From: Oceanobacillus chungangensis
Lineage (GTDB): Bacteria > Bacillota > Bacilli > Bacillales > Amphibacillaceae
Direction: 5' to 3'
DNA length: 64,000 nucleotides
NCBI RefSeq assembly: GCF_003369565.1
Contig: NZ_PIOD01000016.1
Location: 146,581 to 210,580, forward strand
Under the pieces are notes generated by a model. That model was given only the letters and a program-made list of their open reading frames with translations, had not been told where the DNA came from and made no database searches. Positions 25,928 to 32,460 of the stretch are shown here, in pieces; the stretch's first letter is position 1; each line of letters begins with the position of its first letter. The position numbers and the translations under genes are program-made.

Positions 25928-26413
25928 ATGAGCACTTTTGATCCAGAAAAACTATCTGTAGAATTTATGGAAGGTACTACTGCTACCGAACCCATTATTC
26001 CAAGGCGTTACACACTAACGCACTCCGATTTAACTGGAGAACTATTTTTAAACATCGGAACGAATTATGCCTGGGGGAAAATTAATCCTTCGAGGGACGA
26101 AGTTTTGGGCGAGTGGAGACAATGTGGAACTGCTTTATTTTTTGATGTTTGTTTATACGTAGATCAAGGGGAATTTTCACTGTCTACTTCTGCAAAAAGA
26201 AATGAAATATTTAGACGTGAATTACCACTTGCATTAAATGCGATACGATACAGTGATAGGTATTTCTTCAAAACATATCCATATTTAGATCAAGCTCCTA
26301 TCATTGTTAACTTTATGTCCACTTATCCCCAGTTTGCAAGGCGCGAAAATTGGGGGACTTTCGAGAGCTTTGCCACCTTCCCAAAAGGCAGCCTCACAGA
26401 ACGCAATAATTAA
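25928..26413 (+). CDS. Staygreen-family protein (Mg-dechelatase-like)
   Basis: 161 residues from ATG 25928 (GGGAG upstream); an ATG at 25913 overlaps that site. FDPEKLSVEFMEG, RRYTLTHSDLTGELFLNIG, INPSRDEVLGEWRQ and RRENWGTFESF match the plant Staygreen/Mg-dechelatase family, whose members remove magnesium from chlorophyll a. Bacterial homologues occur in non-photosynthetic bacteria, some with dechelatase activity in vitro, but their natural substrate is unknown. The last ~15 residues (TFPKGSLTERNN) run past the family core. It stands alone; no tetrapyrrole gene is adjacent. Family membership is confident, function is not. Confidence 0.85.
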   Translation: MSTFDPEKLSVEFMEGTTATEPIIPRRYTLTHSDLTGELFLNIGTNYAWGKINPSRDEVLGEWRQCGTALFFDVCLYVDQGEFSLSTSAKRNEIFRRELPLALNAIRYSDRYFFKTYPYLDQAPIIVNFMSTYPQFARRENWGTFESFATFPKGSLTERNN

Positions 26414-26495
26414 TGTGAATTCAACAGAAGAAAACATTGCGTCAATTCCAATAGCAATTGCACCATCTTTGCCTGTACTTCGTTATTAATATAAG

Positions 26496-26528
26496 TAGGT
26501 AAGCCTTAATAGCTTACCTATTATTTAT
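26496..26528 (+). terminator. Terminator after the Staygreen-family gene
   Basis: Perfect 9-bp stem TAGGTAAGC/GCTTACCTA, loop 7, followed by TTATTTAT. Confidence 0.7.
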
Positions 26529-26535
26529 CCTAATA

Positions 26536-26754
26536 TTATATTAAATCCTCTGTTCCATTTCCGGGGTTAGAATTGGCTCTAATCATCAATTTCTGCCTAT
26601 TAACAATTCCTTCAATTAACCTCCTAAGGCAAGCTTCTTGCTGTGATTCAGTAAGTTCTTTCGTTCCTCCATATCCAACAAGTTTTTGTCTGAAATCCGG
26701 CGTAGCGAAAGTATGCGGAACCGGTGAAACATTTTTTATTGTAACAAGGACAAA
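26536..26754 (-). pseudogene. Possible orphan gene fragment
   Basis: A stop-to-stop frame of 72 codons on the minus strand, without ATG, GTG or TTG at its start. It reads VSPVPHTFATPDFRQKLVGY, then GGTKELTESQQEACLRRLIEG, and ends GNGTEDLI. The helical, charged C-terminal part looks like real protein. A decayed gene or an unusual start are both possible. Family not recognised. Confidence 0.35.
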
Positions 26755-26975
26755 CTAATATAGGTATAGAATTCAATTTTTCATACCTTTGGAATTTAAG
26801 GATAAACTCACAGAATAGATATTTTTACTTGAATAATCTATGCCCGGTTCTTTTTTATAGAATTGGGGAAAATATTTATTGAGTCATAAATAAAATAATC
26901 TCTATTCTGGTAACTTTAATAATGGTAATATACAAGAGGTGCATATATTATTTAAATTCATCAGGAGGTTTACAT

Positions 26976-28157
26976 ATGAAATATGGTATTGCGATTATAG
27001 GTATTCTTGTTGTATTGTTTTTGGCTTGGCTGGTAAGCTCAAATCGAAAAGAGATAAAATTTAAACCAATTATCACGATGATTGTCATTCAAATTATTTT
27101 CTCAGTAGTACTGTTAAATACGGAATATGGCTCCATCATCATTCAGGGAATTTCTGCTTTTTTTAACAAATTGCTCGAATACGCAAGCGAAGGGGTCAAC
27201 TTTGTATTTGGCGGCTTAGCAAACGAAGGTGAGGCTCCATTCTTTTTAACTGTATTGCTGCCAATCGTATTTATTTCTGTATTGATTGGTATTCTCCAGC
27301 ACCTGAGAATTCTGCCTTTCCTTATGAAGGGAATTGGGTTGCTATTAAGCAAAGTGAATGGGATGGGTACCATTGAATCGTATAATGCAGTTGCTTCGTT
27401 GATGGTCGGACAATCCGAAGTTTTCATCACATTAAAGAAACAACTTGGACTACTTTCGAAACAGCGTATGTATACACTATGTGCTTCGGCAATGTCGACT
27501 GTATCGATGTCCATCGTTGCTGCTTATATGACAATGCTCGAACCACAATATGTTGTCACAGCATTAGTTTTAAATTTATTTGGCGGTTTTATCATAGCCT
27601 CTATTATTAATCCATACGAGGTAAATCCAGAGGAAGATATGTTAGTAATAAAGGATCAGAGAAAGCAGTCATTTTTTGAAATGCTCGGGGAGTATATCCT
27701 TGATGGTTTTAAGGTTGCTGTTATCGTTGGCGCCATGCTGATTGGGTTCATTGCTTTAATGGCAGGAATCAATCACGTGTTCGAACTAATATTCAGCATT
27801 TCCTTCCAGCACCTATTAGGTTATCTATTTGCTCCTTTTGCACTGTTAATGGGAATTCCTTTATCAGAGGCAGTTAGTGCCGGAGGGATTATGGCAACTA
27901 AATTAGTGACCAATGAATTTGTCGCGATGTTGGATTTATCCGGTGGCAGCCATGAATTCAGTTCCCGTACACTTGGGATTCTTTCTGTGTTCCTTGTATC
28001 GTTCGCCAACTTCTCATCAATTGGCATTATTACCGGTGCTGTTAAAGGTCTGAACGAAAAGCAAGGGAATGTAGTCGCAAGTTTTGGACTGAAGCTATTA
28101 TATGGTGCTACACTTGTTAGTATCCTTTCAGGTATCATCGTTAGTTTCGTTTTATAA
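26976..28157 (+). CDS. nupC: Concentrative nucleoside transporter (NupC type)
   Basis: 393 residues from ATG 26976, with AGGAGG 7 bases upstream; the frame is open 54 bases further up but without a site. The protein has about 9-10 membrane segments. Family motifs include [20 protein letters not shown] (substrate-binding loop), [15 protein letters not shown], and [41 protein letters not shown] is the second sodium/nucleoside site. It imports nucleosides with sodium or protons. It stands alone and ends in a terminator at 28295-28325. Confidence 0.92.
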   Translation: MKYGIAIIGILVVLFLAWLVSSNRKEIKFKPIITMIVIQIIFSVVLLNTEYGSIIIQGISAFFNKLLEYASEGVNFVFGGLANEGEAPFFLTVLLPIVFISVLIGILQHLRILPFLMKGIGLLLSKVNGMGTIESYNAVASLMVGQSEVFITLKKQLGLLSKQRMYTLCASAMSTVSMSIVAAYMTMLEPQYVVTALVLNLFGGFIIASIINPYEVNPEEDMLVIKDQRKQSFFEMLGEYILDGFKVAVIVGAMLIGFIALMAGINHVFELIFSISFQHLLGYLFAPFALLMGIPLSEAVSAGGIMATKLVTNEFVAMLDLSGGSHEFSSRTLGILSVFLVSFANFSSIGIITGAVKGLNEKQGNVVASFGLKLLYGATLVSILSGIIVSFVL

Positions 28158-28161
28158 AATA

Positions 28162-28233
28162 CTAAAGCGCAAGCGCCCGTTTAGCGACGTAGGTGAGGGA
28201 AGTCTCGCTAACGCTTTAGCGCTGGAGCTGGAC
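28162..28233 (+). repeat. Short GC-rich dispersed repeat of Bacillaceae type
   Basis: CTAAAGCGCAAGCGCCCG at one end and CGCTAACGCTTTAGCGCTGG at the other form an imperfect hairpin in an otherwise AT-rich gap. I recognise closely similar elements between genes of many Bacillus-related genomes, from memory only. Confidence 0.6.
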
Positions 28234-28294
28234 GTGGCAACTGTTGTCACAAGAATTGAATAGGAGGATTTTATACTTTCCTCTTCTGTAAGAT

Positions 28295-28325
28295 AGGCAG
28301 TGGTTCGCTACCACTGCCTTTTTCT
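28295..28325 (+). terminator. Terminator after the nucleoside transporter gene
   Basis: Perfect 9-bp stem AGGCAGTGG/CCACTGCCT, loop 7, followed by TTTTTCT. Confidence 0.88.
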
Positions 28326-28362
28326 AATTTCCCATAAAATAATAATTTCTGGCTAAAACGAT

Positions 28363-29211
28363 TTAATATCCATTTACAAAGTCGGTAATTGTTACCATTT
28401 CGTCTTCTGTAAGTTCTCTGTTTACGTATTTACCGTATTCCTCGATTATTTTCTGTTTATCTCCACCGCAACTATCTGTATATTTCGCAATGGTTCTAAG
28501 CTTGGCTGCTTCCTGATTAAATTCCTCTTTGGATATTGGCTTTTGATGCGAAGGTATATATGTATCTGCATCAAATGATTCTAATTCATCTAATAGCCGC
28601 AGTGTTTCCTTGATTGTATAGTTTTCTCTAGCGGCATACATATTCGGATAAATACAGTCAGCAAGGAAGAGGATTTTATCTTCTTTGATATACACAATTA
28701 CTGAATCTGCAGCGTGGTCTCCTCCAACATACTGCACAATACAAGTTACCCCGCCCAGATCTATTTCCACTCGTTTTTCAAAAGTTAAATCTGGCAAGAC
28801 AACCTTAATATCTCGGTGGTCCTTGTATTCCTCTTTAATTGCCTTCGCGCAAAATTCAATTTCTATTCCTTCTTTCACTCGTTCATCTAATGCATCGTCT
28901 GACCATGAAAATGGAATCAGCTCTTCCATTGCTTTTTTTGTTTTATTGGAAGCAATCGAAACGGTATTAGGCAATGCTGAAAGACCAAAGATATGATCCC
29001 AATGCCAATGAGTAAGAACAACCATGTCAGGATGTGGGACCTCTCTTTTTAAAAGTTCTTTTAAAAAATAATTTGTATGGTCTTCCGAGTTGCCTGCATC
29101 AATCATTAATGTCTTGTTATTGCCAACCACCATCCCGAGAATAGGCCGATCTGTCAACGATATTGCAGTGATATACCAAAAATGCTTCCCTATTTTATTA
29201 ATTGAGTGCAT
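28363..29211 (-). CDS. Metallo-beta-lactamase-fold hydrolase
   Basis: 282 residues. The metal-binding signature HWHWDH lies at residues 68-73; GGDHAADSV supplies the next histidine, FLADC the bridging aspartate, and IPSHQKPI the last histidine. NTVSIASNKTKKAM and a C-terminal helical extension are also present. No signal peptide, so the enzyme is cytoplasmic. This fold hydrolyses lactones, thioesters or phosphodiesters; the subgroup here cannot be named. AAAGGTGG lies 9 bases before the ATG. Confidence 0.85.
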   Translation of the reverse strand: MHSINKIGKHFWYITAISLTDRPILGMVVGNNKTLMIDAGNSEDHTNYFLKELLKREVPHPDMVVLTHWHWDHIFGLSALPNTVSIASNKTKKAMEELIPFSWSDDALDERVKEGIEIEFCAKAIKEEYKDHRDIKVVLPDLTFEKRVEIDLGGVTCIVQYVGGDHAADSVIVYIKEDKILFLADCIYPNMYAARENYTIKETLRLLDELESFDADTYIPSHQKPISKEEFNQEAAKLRTIAKYTDSCGGDKQKIIEEYGKYVNRELTEDEMVTITDFVNGY

Positions 29212-29374
29212 AAAGTGCTGCCACCTTTCTTTTTTTTATATTTTTAGTCAAACAGCTGTTGTTTACTCATAGGTGAATTTTCTAAAAAACTTCCTCTATT
29301 TTATAGATAAAGCGAGTATAAAACATATAAACCTTCTTTAATCTAATAAAATTACAGTTGAAATACTAGAATTG

Positions 29375-29404
29375 CATAAGAAAAGACCTTAAACACTAAG
29401 GTCT
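29375..29404 (-). terminator. Terminator overlapping the stop of the small membrane protein gene
   Basis: AGACCTTA/TAAGGTCT with a 5-base loop, followed on the minus strand by TTTTCTT. Confidence 0.75.
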
Positions 29405-29618
29405 AATTAGCTTTCCTAAATATTACTTTTTTTACAACAAAGTAAATTGGCATAAAGATTGCCACGAAAAGACCTATATCAACTAATAATGATGACAAAT
29501 TAAATTCGTCACTAAACAAATGATAATTAAAACCGATAAGTGCCGTTACCCCTTCGTAGGTAAGAACTGTTAATAAAATACTAATCATTCCTAAAGTAAA
29601 GTCCTTCAAATAATCCAC
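29403..29618 (-). CDS. Small two-segment membrane protein, 71 residues
   Basis: Two hydrophobic stretches are seen, at about residues 7-27 (FTLGMISILLTVLTYEGVTA) and 44-66 (LLVDIGLFVAIFMPIYFVVK), ending with basic FRKAN. The start is a GTG with a weak purine run upstream; the terminator fused to its stop supports it as a real gene. Function unknown; no family recognised. Confidence 0.6.
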   Translation of the reverse strand: MDYLKDFTLGMISILLTVLTYEGVTALIGFNYHLFSDEFNLSSLLVDIGLFVAIFMPIYFVVKKVIFRKAN

Positions 29619-30043
29619 CCCAAAAATAATAATTTCATTTGTCTACATTACCATAATTCACACGTTAAACCACTTTATTAGATAAATAAAAACAACAATC
29701 TTTTAGAAAAACTGCCTTGTTTTTTAATATTGCTACTCGTCCCAGCTATAATTCTGTTTTTCACTGGGTAAGTCACCTCAGACTCGGTGAATGAGGATGA
29801 ATTGGTATTACTAGTGTGACTGTAAAAAAGATTTTCGTAAACAAAGGTTCCATTTGGGAGCCAAGATTAATAATACTTCCAATAATAATCCTTGGAGAAT
29901 CTTTGAAATAATTTAAAGGAAATGAATAACTTTTGTCGAAATACTTAATAGCATTACAAATGTATTTTGGGAGGTCCAAGTATGTTACTTTACAATTGAT
30001 ATCATCTGCCTAATTTCATAAAAAAATTTAGGAGCTGATGATA
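29619..30043. other. Intergenic region without recognised genes
   Basis: AT-rich. A 68-codon minus-strand frame at 29773-29979 has no convincing ribosome site, coding bias or family likeness. The acetyltransferase ribosome site (AGGAG) is at its end. Confidence 0.45.
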
Positions 30044-30451
30044 ATGTTATATAAAAATAGCCTTGAGAACATTTACCATGAGATGTTAGAAGGTTTTTTT
30101 GTAGACTGGCCGAATCCACCAAGTACCGAAACTCATTTAAAAATATTGAATAACAGCAGTAAAATAGTCATTGCAATAGATTCTAATACAAATAGAGTTG
30201 TCGGATTCATTACAGCAATCAGTGATGGGGTTATTTCTGCATACATTCCACTTCTAGAAGTTCTTCCAGCATATAAGAATAAAGGCATCGGTAAGGAATT
30301 AGTTCATAGAATGCTTCAACAACTTGACGACATTTATATGATTGATTTGTGCTGCGATGAAGAATTAGTTCCCTATTATAAAAAATTTGGAATGATGACT
30401 GCTACAGGCATGATAAAAAGAAATTATAAGATGCAATCAGGGGAAATTTAA
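30044..30451 (+). CDS. GNAT-family N-acetyltransferase
   Basis: 135 residues from ATG 30044, 8 bases after AGGAG; the ATG at 30038 is too close. The acetyl-CoA binding motif A reads ISAYIPLLEVLPAYKNKGIGKELVHRML, with the Q/RxxGxG-like NKGIGKE loop. Motif B ends YKKFGMMTATGM, typical of GNAT enzymes that acetylate small molecules or peptides. Substrate unknown. Single gene. Confidence 0.85.
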   Translation: MLYKNSLENIYHEMLEGFFVDWPNPPSTETHLKILNNSSKIVIAIDSNTNRVVGFITAISDGVISAYIPLLEVLPAYKNKGIGKELVHRMLQQLDDIYMIDLCCDEELVPYYKKFGMMTATGMIKRNYKMQSGEI

Positions 30452-30549
30452 TATATTCTTGATTTTGGTTGCTAATAATCATATATTACAAAACCACATA
30501 CAAGCAGTAAATATGGTTTATGTTGAAAATGAGTGAACTTATTAGAAAG

Positions 30550-30581
30550 AACCCAGCCCTCTTTTTGATGAAGGCTGGGTT
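30550..30581. terminator. Terminator after the beta-helix lipoprotein gene
   Basis: AACCCAGCC/GGCTGGGTT stem with a 14-base loop; on the minus strand TTCTTTCT follows. Confidence 0.65.
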
Positions 30582-30611
30582 AATTATTGAAGTTAAAATA
30601 AGATTTACTAG

Positions 30612-32279
30612 TTATTCAACTTTCACACCGTTGATTCCGTCGGCCACCCTCAGCTTGGACCCGTCAATGCCGTCAACGATGTTTTCGACTATGCTGAGTT
30701 CCTCCCCGGCATCGACTCTGATGCCGTTGGCGGACTGTCGAATAACGTTGGCCTCGATTCTGATCCCTGAGGGCATTCCTGTTCCCCGTCCGTCTGTACC
30801 GCTATCCTCTTTAAGACGGATGGCCCAGAACCCGTCTGTCCCTCCAGTGATGTGGTTACCGTGCAACTCCGTTCCCGGGCCATTGCGGACTTCGATTCCG
30901 ACCTTCGAATCCTCTCCGGCTGTGATCCTGTTGTCCTCAATGAGGGTGTCAGGAGTTCCCAGGATGACAAGGACTCCTTGACGGTTTCCAATCAGGTCGT
31001 TGGAGTGCACCCAGTTTCCAGGTCCTGAAGCGTCATGTTTGTTCTTGGACCCTCCGGAATTTCCGAGTGCGATACCCGCCCGCTGTCCGCCAACGACCGT
31101 ATTATCCCGGACTTCGTTTAAGTATTCACCCTCGCCGTGCAGGTCGATGGCGTCGAGGTGACTGCCAACGATTGTATTCTCCGCCACTAGATTGTTATGC
31201 GTGGGGAACTGCAGCAGAATGGCGTGCCGCAGATGCTTGCCATCAAAGGTATTGCCGATTACGACGTTGTGCCTGGAATCGTTGGAGGCATTCGGATCAT
31301 GCTGGTCCGCTGAGCCCTCAATAGCAATGCCGTAACCCTGTCCTCCGGGACCGACAGCAGTTGCCTCACTGATGTAGTTTTCAGAAAGGGTTACTTCACG
31401 ACTTGCCTTGACGGAGATGCCATGGCGCTCGAACTTACGGATGCCAAGGTTTTCCACTAAGACCCTGGAGCTGGCCTGCCCTTCGTTGGCTCCGAGATGA
31501 ATCCCGTACATCGGGCCACCGCCCGCGTCGCTGTCGTCGGGGTCATCACCGAGTGAACCCTCATGACGGGAGGTGATGGTGAAGTCAGTGATAATGACGT
31601 CCTGGACTCCGGAGCCACGGATTACCCGGCTGTCTTCCTCGCCATCGAAGGAGGTCAGCAGTACAGTTCTCTCCTGACCCTCGCCGCGCAGGTCTACACC
31701 ACTGCTAAGCACGATGTTCGCCGACTCGTCGTCCGCGTCAGTGGAGCGCAAGTCATACGTGCCAGCCGGCAGCAAGACTTCGTCACCCGGTTCAGCCGCG
31801 TCCAGGGCAGCCCGAATGGCTGCTGCGTCATCGTCTGAGTCCGGATCTGGATTTGCCCCAAAGTCCGTAACATCTAGCGTCCTGCCCATGGCCGGACCCG
31901 GTGTCGGCACCTCGATTGGTGCTCCTGACCGGTCCACCAAGCCGGGGAGCTGCCAGTCTCCTCGCTCAGATGGAGCAGGTTCCACGGCTTCGTCACTCTC
32001 GGACGGTTTGGGTTCTACGACCTCATCACTATCAGACGGTGCGAGTTCTACGGCTTCATCACTCTCGACCGGTGCAGATTCTACGGCTTCATCACTCTCG
32101 ACCGGTGCAGATTCTACGGCTTCATCGCTCTCGACCGGTGCAGATTCTACGGCTTCATCGCTCTCGACCGGCTCGTTGGATTCCTCAACGGCGCATGCGG
32201 TCAAGAGGACCAACAGGACAAGGACCATCCACCATGTATGCGCCAGCCCTCGCCGACTGTTCTGAACAAATTCCTTCAT
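30612..32279 (-). CDS. Lipoprotein with right-handed beta-helix (polysaccharide lyase/epimerase-like)
   Basis: 555 residues if the ATG at 32279 is used. This gives a clean lipoprotein signal (LVLLVLLTAC, lipobox Cys at about residue 29) and leaves the upstream terminator hairpin outside the gene. Next comes an acidic, low-complexity spacer of 11-residue units (VESDEAVESAP). From ~residue 130 the protein is a parallel beta-helix: DVTDFGANPDPDSDDDAAAI, then DEVLLPAGTYDL, then repeats such as NNLVAENTIVG and DTLIEDNRITAG. This resembles mannuronan C5-epimerases, alginate lyases and pectate lyases; no catalytic residues can be named. GC is far higher than in neighbours, which suggests transfer, and it follows a GH3 gene. 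Confidence 0.8.
   Translation of the reverse strand: MKEFVQNSRRGLAHTWWMVLVLLVLLTACAVEESNEPVESDEAVESAPVESDEAVESAPVESDEAVESAPVESDEAVELAPSDSDEVVEPKPSESDEAVEPAPSERGDWQLPGLVDRSGAPIEVPTPGPAMGRTLDVTDFGANPDPDSDDDAAAIRAALDAAEPGDEVLLPAGTYDLRSTDADDESANIVLSSGVDLRGEGQERTVLLTSFDGEEDSRVIRGSGVQDVIITDFTITSRHEGSLGDDPDDSDAGGGPMYGIHLGANEGQASSRVLVENLGIRKFERHGISVKASREVTLSENYISEATAVGPGGQGYGIAIEGSADQHDPNASNDSRHNVVIGNTFDGKHLRHAILLQFPTHNNLVAENTIVGSHLDAIDLHGEGEYLNEVRDNTVVGGQRAGIALGNSGGSKNKHDASGPGNWVHSNDLIGNRQGVLVILGTPDTLIEDNRITAGEDSKVGIEVRNGPGTELHGNHITGGTDGFWAIRLKEDSGTDGRGTGMPSGIRIEANVIRQSANGIRVDAGEELSIVENIVDGIDGSKLRVADGINGVKVE
31985..32172 (-). repeat. 33-bp tandem repeats encoding an acidic spacer
   Basis: About five to six in-frame units of 33 bp, the four at the N-terminal end nearly identical, encode ESDEAVESAPV-type repeats. 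Variable copy number by slippage is likely. Units nearer the beta-helix are degenerate (SDSDEVVEPKP). Confidence 0.85.
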
Positions 32280-32340
32280 CAGACTTCTCACTTCCTCTAT
32301 ACACTCTTTTTGTCCCTCCCGTCGCACATGAAAGCGACGA

Positions 32341-32369
32341 GAAAAGCGGTGAGCCAACTCGCTCACCGC
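32341..32369 (-). terminator. Terminator after the GH3 gene
   Basis: Perfect 9-bp GCGGTGAGC/GCTCACCGC stem, loop 6, then TTTTCTCG on the minus strand. It lies between the GH3 and lipoprotein genes. Confidence 0.75.
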
Positions 32370-32460
32370 CTCCGGGATGTCTCGACGCCCTCTATTGGGT
32401 CACCGATGTCATCTCATGACCAGGGGCCTACATATTAAAGCCCCCTTGCCATTGCTGTTA

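Noticed and set aside
26760-26975. Purine riboswitch upstream of the nucleoside transporter
   Set aside because: The conserved purine-riboswitch loops are absent; only a weak AT-rich hairpin is present.
31985-32172. Regular repeats resembling a CRISPR array
   Set aside because: Units are contiguous, in frame and without unique spacers; they encode an acidic linker.
32280-32366. Longer N-terminus for the beta-helix lipoprotein
   Set aside because: It would read through the GH3 terminator hairpin and bury the lipoprotein signal 30 residues inside.
31714-32419. Two long plus-strand frames opposite the beta-helix lipoprotein gene
   Set aside because: High GC makes stops rare there; their repeats mirror the 33-bp repeats of the real gene and they lack starts and families.
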